64,000 nucleotides of DNA. It comes from CBFHND01 sp965657085. GTDB taxonomy: Bacteria > Pseudomonadota > Alphaproteobacteria > Rhodobacterales > Rhodobacteraceae. The stretch lies in the NCBI GenBank assembly GCA_965657085.1, contig CBFHND010000001.1, forward strand, positions 320,997 through 384,996. Direction: 5' to 3'. Below are positions 45,354-53,909 of the stretch, piece by piece. The notes under the pieces were generated by a model, which saw only the letters and a list, made by a program, of their open reading frames with translations, was not told where the DNA came from and searched no databases. Both the position numbers and the translations under genes were made by a program. Numbering within the stretch: position 1 is the first letter of the stretch; the number at the start of each line of letters is the position of its first letter.

Positions 45354-47018
45354 TCAGGTGGGGTCGCGCCAGCGGTTGGCGATGGGATAGCGCCGATCAA
45401 GCCAGAAGGCGCGCTTTGTCAGGCGTGCGCCGGGGGCAGATTGGAACCGTTTGTATTCACTGATGTAGATCAGGTGTTCCACCCGTTTGGCCACATCGCG
45501 GTCAAAGCCCGCGGCGACGCAATCGGCGATGCTGCCATCGCGGTCCACGAGGATGTCGAGCAGCGCATCAAGCTCGGGATAGTCGGGCAGGCTGTCGCTG
45601 TCTTTCTGGTCCTCGCGCAGTTCGGCGCTGGGGGGCTTTGTGATGATGCGGTCGGGGATCACTTCGCCCGGCTGGCCCATCATCCAGTCACGGTGATTGG
45701 CATTGCGCCAGCGGCAGGTTTCGAACACCCGCGTCTTGTAGAGGTCCTTGATCGGGTTATAGCCGCCCGCCATGTCGCCGTAGATCGTGGCATAGCCCAC
45801 GGCCACTTCGGATTTGTTGCCGGTCGTCAAAAGCATTTCTCCGAATTTGTTGCTGAGGGCCATCAGCAGCAGACCACGCAGGCGGGATTGGATGTTTTCC
45901 TCGGTCACGTCGGGTTCCGTGCCTGCAAACAGGGGGGCCAGAGTGCCCGTGATCGCCGCGCGCGCCTCGGCGATGGGAACATAGTCATAGCGGCATCCCA
46001 GCGCCTTGGCGCAGGCCTCGGCATCCTCAAGGCTGTCGGGGCTGGTGTATTCGCTGGGCAGCATGACGCAGCGCACATTTTCAGGGCCAAGCGCATCTGC
46101 GGCGATGGTGGCGACCAGCGCACTGTCGACGCCACCCGACATGCCCAGCAGCACCTTCTTGAATCCGGTCTTGGCCATGTAGTCGCGCAGGGCCAGCACC
46201 ATTACCCGGTAATCCTGTTCCCACTCGTCGGCGCGGTCCGCGATCTCGTCTTGCTGAATGCGCCAGCCATCGGGGCCGCGTTCAAGGTCCACGTGCCACA
46301 CCGTGCTGTCGAAAAAGGGCATGCGGAAGGCCAGCGCTCCGCCGGGATTGAGGCCAAAGCTGGCGCCGTCGAACACCTGATCGTCCTGGCCGCCCACCAT
46401 GTTGAGATAGATCAGCGGCAGGCCGGTCTCGACCACCCGCGCGACCATCAGGTTCATCCGCACGTCGAACTTGTCCCGGTAGTAGGGCGATCCGTTGGGC
46501 ACCAACAGGAATTCCGCGCCGGTTTCTTCCAGCGTTTCAGCGACGTCCGGGTGCCACGCATCTTCGCAGATGGGGCTGCCGATGCGGGTGTTGCCCACGC
46601 TGTAGGGACCACCAAGAGGGCCTGCATCGAATATGCGCACCTCGTCAAAGACGGTGGCATTGGGCAGGTGATGTTTCAGCACCTTGCTGGCGATCTTGCC
46701 GTTCTTGCAGATCAGGTAGGCGTTATAAAGCTCCTCGCCATCGTCCTCGACCCAAGGCGCGCCGATGGCCAGTGCAGGCCCGTCCGCACAGTCGGCGGCC
46801 AGTTGTTCGACCGCCTGCATCGCCGCCGTATAGACAGCGGGTTTTCGCACAAGGTCCTGCGGGTTGTAGCCGACGATGAACATCTCGGGCAGCGCCACCA
46901 GATCAGCGCCCGCATCGCGGCCCGCTTCCCAGGCCGCGCGGGCCTTGGCCGCGTTGCCGGGGATGTCGCCCACGGTGGGGTTCAACTGTGCAAGAGTGAT
47001 GCGAAATCTGTCGGCCAT
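45354..47018 (-). CDS. nadE: glutamine-dependent NAD+ synthetase
   Basis: Final step of NAD synthesis: amidates deamido-NAD using glutamine. 554 aa: N-terminal nitrilase-type glutaminase with Glu45 (ALPEMF), Lys115 (VLKHHLPN) and Cys151 (SPICEDAW), then the synthetase domain with PP-loop motif SGGVDSALV (about residue 295). Complements nadD at 0.8-1.4 kb. Monocistronic by layout. Confidence 0.95.
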   Translation of the reverse strand: MADRFRITLAQLNPTVGDIPGNAAKARAAWEAGRDAGADLVALPEMFIVGYNPQDLVRKPAVYTAAMQAVEQLAADCADGPALAIGAPWVEDDGEELYNAYLICKNGKIASKVLKHHLPNATVFDEVRIFDAGPLGGPYSVGNTRIGSPICEDAWHPDVAETLEETGAEFLLVPNGSPYYRDKFDVRMNLMVARVVETGLPLIYLNMVGGQDDQVFDGASFGLNPGGALAFRMPFFDSTVWHVDLERGPDGWRIQQDEIADRADEWEQDYRVMVLALRDYMAKTGFKKVLLGMSGGVDSALVATIAADALGPENVRCVMLPSEYTSPDSLEDAEACAKALGCRYDYVPIAEARAAITGTLAPLFAGTEPDVTEENIQSRLRGLLLMALSNKFGEMLLTTGNKSEVAVGYATIYGDMAGGYNPIKDLYKTRVFETCRWRNANHRDWMMGQPGEVIPDRIITKPPSAELREDQKDSDSLPDYPELDALLDILVDRDGSIADCVAAGFDRDVAKRVEHLIYISEYKRFQSAPGARLTKRAFWLDRRYPIANRWRDPT

Positions 47019-47207
47019 GGGAGGCTCCGGCGGCTAATGTCTTTTGTCCCTATACGATCTAGGCGGGGCGCATGAAAGGCCAAGCTGGCGCGACGGCTTG
47101 TGACGATCGGATCACGGGGCGCAATCCCCATTGCGGGCGCGCGTACCTTCTTCTACGCTGTGGCCGCGCACCGGGGGGTGCGCACCCTTTTGAATGACAG
47201 GTGGCCT

Positions 47208-48596
47208 ATGCAGTCTCGCGCTCTTGTTCTTTGTCTTGCCCTGATGCCCGGTTTGGCCGCGGCACAGGATGGTCAGGTTCTGACCAAGCAATACGATGAC
47301 GGTGGAATTTACGAAGGCACCTTTCAGGGCGGCTTGCAGCATGGGCAGGGCACTTACCGCTTGCCCAACGGGTATGAATATTCCGGCGACTGGGTCGAGG
47401 GCGAGATCAAGGGCGAAGGCGTCGCACGCTTTCCCAACGGATCGGTCTACGAAGGCAGTTTTGCCAAGGGCAAGCCCGAGGGTTTCGGCAAGATCACCTT
47501 TGCCGATGGCGGCACCTACGAGGGCGACTGGGTCAGCGGCGCGATCATGGGGCAAGGCGTGGCGATCTATGCCAACGGCGTGCGCTACGAAGGTGCGTTC
47601 CGCAATGCCAAGCACCACGGCAAAGGCGTGATGCAAAGCCCCGGCGGCTATGAATACAAGGGCGACTGGATCGACGGGATCAAGCAGGGCGTGGGCACGA
47701 TCACCTACCCCGATGGCGCGGTTTACGATGGCGATATCAAGGCCGGAAAACGCGATGGCACCGGCACCCTGACCATGCCCGACGGGTTGATCTATGTCGG
47801 ACTGTGGAAGGGTGGGCAGATCGATGGCACCGGCACCCTGACCCAGCCCAATGGCGATGTCTACGAGGGCGATCTGGTGAACGGCCAGCGTCAGGGCAAG
47901 GGCCGCGTGACCTATGCCAATGGCGATGTCTACGAAGGCCAGTTCAAGGATGACCGCCGCCACGGCACCGGTACCTTCATCGGCAATGACGGATACACCT
48001 ATATCGGCGCATGGGCCGCAGGCCAGATCGAAGGACAGGGCCGCGTGACCTATCCCGACGGATCGGTCTATGAGGGCATGTTCCGCGATGATCTGGCCGA
48101 TGGCACGGGCAAGATCACCTATGCTGACGGCTCGACCTATGAAGGCGCATGGGTGGCGGGTGTGATCGAAGGCGAAGGCAAGGCCAGCTATTCCAACGGC
48201 GTGATCTACGAGGGTGGTTTCAAGAACGCCCGCAACCATGGGCAAGGCGTGATGACCTATGCCGATGGCTACCGCTATGAGGGCGCGTGGCTGGATGGCC
48301 AGCGACAGGGACAAGGCAAGGCCACCTATCCCGATGGCACGGTCTATGAAGGCAATTTTGAAAGCGGACAACGCCATGGGCAGGGCAAGATCGTGATGGC
48401 CGATGGCTTTGTCTACGAAGGCGACTGGGTGCAGGGTGAAATCAGCGGTCAGGGCGTGGCCACCTATACCAACGGCGACATCTACGAAGGCACGTTCAGC
48501 GCCGGCAAACGTCAGGGCAGCGGCACCATGCGCTATGCCACTGGCGAAGAGGCCAGCGGCAACTGGGATGGCGGCGCGCTGAAAGAAGGCGGCTAA
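47208..48596 (+). CDS. secreted MORN-repeat protein
   Basis: 462 aa. Residues 1-20 are a signal peptide (ending AAA) and most of the rest is 18 complete MORN repeats of exactly 23 residues (pattern YEGxF/W...GxGxxxxxxGxx) plus a final short one. Odd and even repeats alternate between YEGxF and YxGxW, so the true unit is 46 residues, with a single register change around repeats 9-10. MORN proteins are membrane- or lipid-associated scaffolds; function here is unknown. ATG 47208 was chosen over the upstream in-frame start, which has no signal peptide. An in-frame-like shadow frame exists on the other strand and is rejected. Confidence 0.88.
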   Translation: MQSRALVLCLALMPGLAAAQDGQVLTKQYDDGGIYEGTFQGGLQHGQGTYRLPNGYEYSGDWVEGEIKGEGVARFPNGSVYEGSFAKGKPEGFGKITFADGGTYEGDWVSGAIMGQGVAIYANGVRYEGAFRNAKHHGKGVMQSPGGYEYKGDWIDGIKQGVGTITYPDGAVYDGDIKAGKRDGTGTLTMPDGLIYVGLWKGGQIDGTGTLTQPNGDVYEGDLVNGQRQGKGRVTYANGDVYEGQFKDDRRHGTGTFIGNDGYTYIGAWAAGQIEGQGRVTYPDGSVYEGMFRDDLADGTGKITYADGSTYEGAWVAGVIEGEGKASYSNGVIYEGGFKNARNHGQGVMTYADGYRYEGAWLDGQRQGQGKATYPDGTVYEGNFESGQRHGQGKIVMADGFVYEGDWVQGEISGQGVATYTNGDIYEGTFSAGKRQGSGTMRYATGEEASGNWDGGALKEGG

Positions 48597-48755
48597 GGAA
48601 AAACTGCGTAGCGAAGCTACGAGGTTTCCCATTCTGTCGACGACGAGGGAAGGTTTTACTACCCGCGCACCTCAAAGCCTTTTGCAACCTTACATAGGTG
48701 CAGTGGTCCCAGAAAACTGGACAGGCGGTTAAGGTGTATCCCAAACCTTTGAAGG

Positions 48756-48860
48756 GATACGCACTGCATCAGCGCGGAATTCGTCCGTTCGTTTCAGTCC
48801 CATAGTTCGTCTCCTTTGTTGCAATAAATGCTATCAAAGGAGCGGCATCAAACCGTGACA
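48756..48860. repeat. 105-bp direct repeat, copy 1 (IS B left end)
   Basis: Matches 57621-57725 with five differences, same orientation. The outer base pair TGTCACGG reads in from 48860 on the minus strand. Confidence 0.9.
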
Positions 48861-49107
48861 GGTCCCGGTTCTCGCGCTCCAAGGCCTTCAGACGTTCGGC
48901 CATCTCGGTCGTGATCCCGGCACGGTCACCGCGATCCACCTCGGCCTTCTTGACCCATGCGTCCAGCGTCTGCGGCGCACAGCCGATCTTTGCTGATATC
49001 GACATCATCGCCGCCCACCGGCTCCCATGCTGCCCTTGGTTGTCCAGAACAATGCGAACGGCACGCGCGCGCACTTCGGGGGAGTATTGGTTCGTTGCCT
49101 TGCTCAT
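48769..49107 (-). pseudogene. IS3-family orfA (IS A), truncated by insertion
   Basis: Starts MSKATNQYSPEVRARAVRIV and keeps the helix-turn-helix (ISAKIGCAPQTLDAWVKKAE) and the start of the coiled coil (RLKALERENRDL). At residue about 83 it runs into IS B sequence and continues as chance translation to a stop at 48769. Without its coiled coil and orfB it cannot work. Confidence 0.8.
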
Positions 49108-49178
49108 GGTGCTCCATCCTGCTCAGGAGTTGGAGCCGCCGGCAAACCCGGCGCGGGTCATACGGATTGTTTGCAGTT

Positions 49179-50321
49179 TCAATTCCGTATGCGGCCGAAA
49201 GTGGAAAGACGGTTTATCTCGTCAAGCCGTTCAAGGTTCACCACGGTTGAAAGCATGAGCCGGTCGTGGCTCCAGTCTCCGGGGCGCTGGATGGCGACGG
49301 ACATGAAGGCCACCATCGCAATCAATGGAATGGCCGCCATCGCAAACACCACCTTCTGGTGTGACTGCCGCCGGGCATTGAGCATGGACAGTATTCTTTG
49401 TTCCAGCAGGCTTTTCCCTTCACGTGCCGGCGATCTGTCTACCGTAACCAATGTGACCTTGGGCACCGCAACCGAAAACGCCCGATCCCGCCGCAGCGTT
49501 TGCTGACAAACCGACAACAGCGTGTCGCAGTATTCACGGACATCAATGCGACCTTTGGACATGACTTGGCTGTCACAGGTCAATTCGCGCAAATGCTCCA
49601 CCTGACGCTTCCAGGCGTGATAGGCCGGATTAAGAAAGAACAGCGGTTTGAGTGCTTCCAGAAGGATTTCCCATTCCAGATCGCCTTGGCGAATATGCTG
49701 AAATTCATGGGCAAGGGTTACCTTCAATTCCTGCGGGCGCCCCAGCATTTGCGAAGGAAGGACGACGTAGTAGTGGCGTAAACCCCGTGTTGAAAACGGC
49801 ACCAGGGTTCTGTCAGACAGGCGAATACGCACCCGCCCGAGGCACCGCCAATGATAGCTGTCCGAGACGATTTTCCAGAGGCAGAACATGGAATATCCAA
49901 GGCGGAAAAGACCCAAGGTCACGCCGACACAGAATGTGGCGACGACGGCAATCGCAATGCGTCCCTCCATGTTCAGGACGTTGAGAGTGAAGTTGTCACG
50001 CATCAAGACCAACCATTCAAAGTCCGATGCTTTCATCTCAAGTCCACCATTCAGGTAGTACGAAACCACCATGTCCGACAGGTTCAGGTTCACCTCGGTG
50101 GCGACGCCGGTTCCCTGCAGGGCATGAAAACCGGCCGCCATGAACGGTGCGCATACGATCGCAACGAATACAGCGTTCAAAAGGCGCAACTGAATGCCGA
50201 AGGCGTCCTTCAATCCGACCAGGTCCATGAACCAACGCACAAGAAACCACAAACCAAAAGCGATACCAAACAGGATATTGGCGTTCATGAATGCATCGAG
50301 CAGTGCTTCACCCGCTATCAT
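49179..50321 (-). CDS. M56-family (BlaR1/MecR1-like) membrane metallopeptidase without sensor domain
   Basis: 380-aa zinc protease that typically cleaves the paired BlaI/MecI repressor. Three N-terminal membrane segments (about 10-32, 46-68, 119-142), zinc site HEFQH at 205-209 in VTLAHEFQHIRQGDLEWE with the third-ligand region RELTCDSQV, and a last membrane segment about 327-347. The C-terminal penicillin-binding sensor of BlaR1 is missing; only about 30 residues follow. It overlaps the repressor gene by 14 bp and ends 20 bp from an IS end. Confidence 0.85.
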   Translation of the reverse strand: MIAGEALLDAFMNANILFGIAFGLWFLVRWFMDLVGLKDAFGIQLRLLNAVFVAIVCAPFMAAGFHALQGTGVATEVNLNLSDMVVSYYLNGGLEMKASDFEWLVLMRDNFTLNVLNMEGRIAIAVVATFCVGVTLGLFRLGYSMFCLWKIVSDSYHWRCLGRVRIRLSDRTLVPFSTRGLRHYYVVLPSQMLGRPQELKVTLAHEFQHIRQGDLEWEILLEALKPLFFLNPAYHAWKRQVEHLRELTCDSQVMSKGRIDVREYCDTLLSVCQQTLRRDRAFSVAVPKVTLVTVDRSPAREGKSLLEQRILSMLNARRQSHQKVVFAMAAIPLIAMVAFMSVAIQRPGDWSHDRLMLSTVVNLERLDEINRLSTFGRIRN

Positions 50322-50700
50322 TTTTCAACCTCCGATCAACGAGTGCCCGGATTTGCCCCAATGCTTCTTCTGTCAATTCATCATCGTTCACGAGACGCGC
50401 CACCAGCGAGGCAGGCGTGTCATCGAACAGTTTCATCGACATGTCTCTAAGCGAGCGCGACTGATAAGCATTCTTTGACAGTGTCGGAACATAGACATGA
50501 CTTTTGCCTTCCTTCCGACTGGTCACAAATGCCTTTTGTTCCAGAATGCGCAGAATGGTTGCCCCCGAGGTATAGGCAAGGTCGCGGTCGTCCGGCAGTC
50601 TGTCCAAAACCTGGCGCACGGTCGCCTCTCCCATTGCCCAAAGCTCAGTCATGAACTCCAGTTCGACCTCGGTCAGCAGGTCGCTTTTCTTCTTTCTCAT
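50308..50700 (-). CDS. BlaI/MecI/CopY-family repressor
   Basis: 130-aa winged-helix repressor partner of the M56 protease. The fold is clear: ELEFMTELWAMGEATVRQVLDRL then TSGATILRILEQKAFVTSRKEGKSHVYVP, with a C-terminal dimer helix (VARLVNDDELTEEALGQIRAL). A cleavage site for the protease is expected in the linker but cannot be located. It is 80 bp after the last glycerol-transporter gene on the same strand; no beta-lactamase gene is in the window. Confidence 0.9.
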   Translation of the reverse strand: MRKKKSDLLTEVELEFMTELWAMGEATVRQVLDRLPDDRDLAYTSGATILRILEQKAFVTSRKEGKSHVYVPTLSKNAYQSRSLRDMSMKLFDDTPASLVARLVNDDELTEEALGQIRALVDRRLKNDSG

Positions 50701-50780
50701 TGCGGTCGCATCCCGAACAGTCGCTCACTCATCAAACAGAACGAGTAAAGCGCAAGTTTTTCGATTTCCAAAGCAGAACC

Positions 50781-51182
50781 TCACACTTTCCTGAAACAGA
50801 AGACCGCCCAGAGGATGGATATTGCCAAGGGCCACCACAGCGGTTGTCCTATAAGCCCAAGCCACGCTAGGAAAATATAGGCTGTTCCAAGCAGTGTGAT
50901 GAACAATCTGTCCCCAAGCGTGGTCGTCAGGCCAAGGATGCCTTTTCGTTCCAATCCGTCGCGGTATTTCAGGCCTTCAAGCACTCCGATGATGGCGATA
51001 GCAATGAAGATACCGCAAAAAAGCGCAAAGGTTGCGGGCGTCCAAGCCATCCAAAAAGACGGCCAAAGCGGGTCAGTCCAGGAAAACCCGGTTTCTGTTT
51101 CCTTCTTGGCGACGTTGCCCCAGCCTTGGGAAAACGCCGGACTGGCCATGACGATGGCGCATGGAATGACAAGCCGTTGCAT
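50781..51182 (-). CDS. DUF2160 membrane protein, GlpU-like
   Basis: 133 aa with a signal-like N-terminus and two to three membrane segments (ATFALFCGIFIAIAIIGVL and LFITLLGTAYIFLAWLGL). DUF2160 proteins accompany the glycerol ABC transporter (GlpU in Rhizobium leguminosarum). ATG 51182 overlaps the permease stop as TGATG, which sets the start; the longer open frame is a shadow of the permease. Role in transport is unknown. Confidence 0.82.
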   Translation of the reverse strand: MQRLVIPCAIVMASPAFSQGWGNVAKKETETGFSWTDPLWPSFWMAWTPATFALFCGIFIAIAIIGVLEGLKYRDGLERKGILGLTTTLGDRLFITLLGTAYIFLAWLGLIGQPLWWPLAISILWAVFCFRKV

Positions 51183-51979
51183 CACACCCTCCCCAGGGCA
51201 AAGCCCTTGGCGATGTAGTTTCGTACAAAGTAAATCACGATTGCCCCGGGGATGATGGTCAGCGTTCCGGCGGCGGCCAGAAGGCCCAACTCGTAGCCCG
51301 CCGAGGATGCTGTTTTCGTCATCGTGGCGGCAATGGGTTTGGCCGCAACGGCCGTCAGGGTTTTTGCCAGCAAGAGTTCTACCCACGAGAACATGAAACA
51401 GAAGAACGCGGCGACGCCAACACCTGCCTTGATCGTTGGCAGAAAAATGGTGACGAAGAAACGCGGAAAGGAATAGCCATCGACATAGGCCGTTTCGTCC
51501 AACTCTTTGGGAACACCCCCCATGAAACCTTCCAAAATCCAGACGGCCAGAGGAATGTTGAAAAGGCAATGTGCCAAGGCAACCGCCAGATGCGTGTCGA
51601 ACAAGCCAACCGATGAATAGAGCTGGAAGAACGGCAGGGCAAAGACAGCAGCCGGTGCCATGCGATTTGTCAAAAGCCAGAAGAACAGCTGCTTGTCCCC
51701 CAAAAACCGGAACCGCGAAAACGCGTAGGCCGCAGGCAAGGCCACCGACACCGATATGACCGTGTTGATCGACACGTAGATGATCGAATTGATGTAGCCC
51801 CAGTACCAGGTCGGATCAGTGAAGATGACGCGGTAGTTTTCCAGCGTGAAGGTCTGTGGAAACAAGCTGAAGCCTGAAAGGATCTCGCCTGTTGTCTTGA
51901 AGCTCATTGCGACAAGCCAATAGATCGGCAGCAACAGGAATGCGATGTAGATGATCGGGACAAGAGAGCGTTTTCTCAT
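51182..51979 (-). CDS. ABC transporter permease (glycerol-type, GlpQ-like)
   Basis: 265-aa MalG-type permease, six helices, with the EAA loop ELDETAYVDGYSFPRFFVTIFLP. Overlaps its upstream partner permease by ATGA, and its stop overlaps the DUF2160 gene. Forms a heterodimer with the other permease; imports probably glycerol from the periplasmic binding protein at 55055. Confidence 0.88.
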   Translation of the reverse strand: MRKRSLVPIIYIAFLLLPIYWLVAMSFKTTGEILSGFSLFPQTFTLENYRVIFTDPTWYWGYINSIIYVSINTVISVSVALPAAYAFSRFRFLGDKQLFFWLLTNRMAPAAVFALPFFQLYSSVGLFDTHLAVALAHCLFNIPLAVWILEGFMGGVPKELDETAYVDGYSFPRFFVTIFLPTIKAGVGVAAFFCFMFSWVELLLAKTLTAVAAKPIAATMTKTASSAGYELGLLAAAGTLTIIPGAIVIYFVRNYIAKGFALGRV

Positions 51980-52839
51980 TTCTCATCATCCTTTGTCATG
52001 AGCGTGTAGAACAGCCAGCTGACCAACAGCGTGATCGCGAAATAGATCAGGCTCATCGCAGCTGCGGGACCAAGGTCAAACTGGCCAAGCGCGATCTTCA
52101 CCAGATCAATTGACAGCAGCGTTGTCGAGTTGCCGGGCCCGCCACCGGTCAGAACAAAGACCTCGGTATAGACATTGAAGCTGTCCATGAACCGCAGAAG
52201 GATCGCAATCGTCAGCACCATTTTCAGCTTGGGCAGCTGGATATAGCGGAAGACTTTCCAAGGTGACGCGCCATCGATCTTGGCGGCTTGATAATAGGCG
52301 TCCGGGATCGACACCAATCCCGCATAAGACAGCAGCACCACCAGAGACGTCCAGTGCCAGACGTCCATCGTGATGATCGTCACCCAGGCCGCAACCGGGT
52401 TTTGCGTCATGTCATAAGGGATGCCCAGTGTGTGGTTCATCAGGTATCCCAAAAGGCCGATGTCCGGCAGGGTAAAGATGTTCCACATGGCACCCACCAC
52501 GTTCCATGGGATCAGCATCGGCAATGCCATAATGACCAGACACACGGGCACCCAGAACCCTTGGCGCGGCATTGAAAGCGCAATGATGATACCAAGGGGG
52601 ACTTCGATGGCCAGGATCAGGAATGTGAACATGAATTGGCGACCGAGAGCCGCATGGAACCTGTCGGACCGAAGGATTTGTTCGAACCAATCCAAGCCCT
52701 GCCAGAAGAAGACGTTGTTGCCGAATGTTTCCTGCACCGAATAATTGACCACGGTCATGATCGGGACCAACGCGTTAAACGCGACCAGAAGCACAACAGG
52801 CAGCACAAAGAACCATGCGCGGGGGTTTTCGTTTTTCAT
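51976..52839 (-). CDS. ABC transporter permease (glycerol-type, GlpP-like)
   Basis: 287-aa MalF-type permease with the EAA loop SIPDAYYQAAKIDGASPWKVF. Its start overlaps the end of the second ATPase gene. N-terminal tail is short, with helices from about residue 10. Together with the GlpQ-like subunit it forms the channel. Confidence 0.88.
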   Translation of the reverse strand: MKNENPRAWFFVLPVVLLVAFNALVPIMTVVNYSVQETFGNNVFFWQGLDWFEQILRSDRFHAALGRQFMFTFLILAIEVPLGIIIALSMPRQGFWVPVCLVIMALPMLIPWNVVGAMWNIFTLPDIGLLGYLMNHTLGIPYDMTQNPVAAWVTIITMDVWHWTSLVVLLSYAGLVSIPDAYYQAAKIDGASPWKVFRYIQLPKLKMVLTIAILLRFMDSFNVYTEVFVLTGGGPGNSTTLLSIDLVKIALGQFDLGPAAAMSLIYFAITLLVSWLFYTLMTKDDEK

Positions 52840-53909
52840 GGCGCGGGCTCCGACGCGATCCAGCCGTCACGATAAAGCCGGGTTTGATTTTGCGAAAAAC
52901 TCAGGTGAACGGGTGCGCCTTGCTCGGGCACCGCGCCTTCGACCACGGCCTTCACGGGCGTATCGCCGACCATGGCCTCGACAACGGAATGTCGCCCGAC
53001 GTCCGAAACCTTCCGCACCCGGGCATCAAGGCCGGTGCTGGCGAACGAGACGAACTCCGGGCGGATGCCAAGTTCTGTCGTGCCGCCACTGCCCGTGACC
53101 TTGCCCTCCAATGAAACCGTCTGACCTTCAAAGCTGACTTTTCCGTTGGTTTCAGTGACCGGCAAAACGTTCATGCCGGGCGAGCCGATGAAATGGCCAA
53201 CGAAGGTATGTTGCGGGCGTTCGAACAATTGGACCGGTGTGCCGATCTGGACAATCTCACCGTCCTTCATGACCACGACTTGATCGGCAAATGTCAGCGC
53301 CTCGGTCTGGTCATGCGTGACGTAAATCATCGTGGCCCGAACGCGCTGATGCAGCTCTTTCAATTTCGACCGAAGTTTCCATTTCAGATGCGGGTCGATC
53401 ACGGTCAACGGCTCGTCGAACATCACGACATTCACATCGTCGCGCACCAGGCCGCGCCCCATTGAAATCTTCTGCTTGTTGTCGGGTGACAGATGCGCGG
53501 CACGCCGGTCGAGCAAATCTTCGACCTCAAGCATGGCTGCGATCTCTGCGACGCGCTCTGCGATCCGCTCTTCGGGGACGCCCCGATTGCGCAATGGAAA
53601 GGCCAGATTGTTGCGCACGGTCATCGTGTCGTAGATGACCGGAAACTGGAAAACCTGCGCAATGTTGCGTTGATCAGGCGGCAGGTCCGTGACGTCGCGA
53701 TCATCGAAAAGGATCTTGCCTTCGGACGGTTTCAAAAGCCCCGAAATGATATTGAGCAAGGTCGACTTTCCGCACCCGGACGGCCCCAGTAGCGCATAGG
53801 CGCCGCCGTCCTGCCAATCGAGGTCAATCTCGTTCAGCGCATAATCTTCCATCCCCTTGGGGTTTGGCAAATAGGAATGACGCAGTTTGGAGAGTGTGAT
53901 CTTTGCCAT
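52836..53909 (-). CDS. ABC transporter ATP-binding protein (GlpT-like), degenerate signature motif
   Basis: 357-aa MalK-type ATPase with C-terminal TOBE-like domain (about 280-350). Walker A GPSGCGKST, Walker B VMFDEPLTVID and switch His in VTHDQTEAL are intact, but the signature reads LSPDNKQ instead of LSGGQ. ATG 53909 overlaps the previous gene by TGATG; an upstream frame to 54023 was rejected. Pairs with the other ATPase, which has the opposite defect. Confidence 0.87.
   Translation of the reverse strand: MAKITLSKLRHSYLPNPKGMEDYALNEIDLDWQDGGAYALLGPSGCGKSTLLNIISGLLKPSEGKILFDDRDVTDLPPDQRNIAQVFQFPVIYDTMTVRNNLAFPLRNRGVPEERIAERVAEIAAMLEVEDLLDRRAAHLSPDNKQKISMGRGLVRDDVNVVMFDEPLTVIDPHLKWKLRSKLKELHQRVRATMIYVTHDQTEALTFADQVVVMKDGEIVQIGTPVQLFERPQHTFVGHFIGSPGMNVLPVTETNGKVSFEGQTVSLEGKVTGSGGTTELGIRPEFVSFASTGLDARVRKVSDVGRHSVVEAMVGDTPVKAVVEGAVPEQGAPVHLSFSQNQTRLYRDGWIASEPAP

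Larger units (their letters stand above)
48756..49158 (-). mobile_element. IS3-family remnant, half 1: left end of IS A disrupted by left end of IS B
   Basis: Minus strand from 49158: an inverted-repeat end TGACCCGCGCCGGGTTTGCC, an orfA start at 49107, then at 48860 a switch to the left end of a different IS3 element (TGTCACGG) which itself is cut off after 105 bp. The first base pairs beyond (48699-48755, GTGGTCCCAGAAAACTGGAC) resemble the left end of yet another IS3 element. No complete transposase is present. Confidence 0.75.

Noticed and set aside
47274..48560. Possible CRISPR-like periodic DNA
   Set aside because: The 69-bp period is that of the 23-residue MORN repeats; the units are diverged coding sequence without spacers.
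47112..48632. Minus-strand 500-codon repetitive frame
   Set aside because: Mirror image of the MORN repeats; its periodicity comes from the real gene on the plus strand, which has a signal peptide and the MORN consensus.
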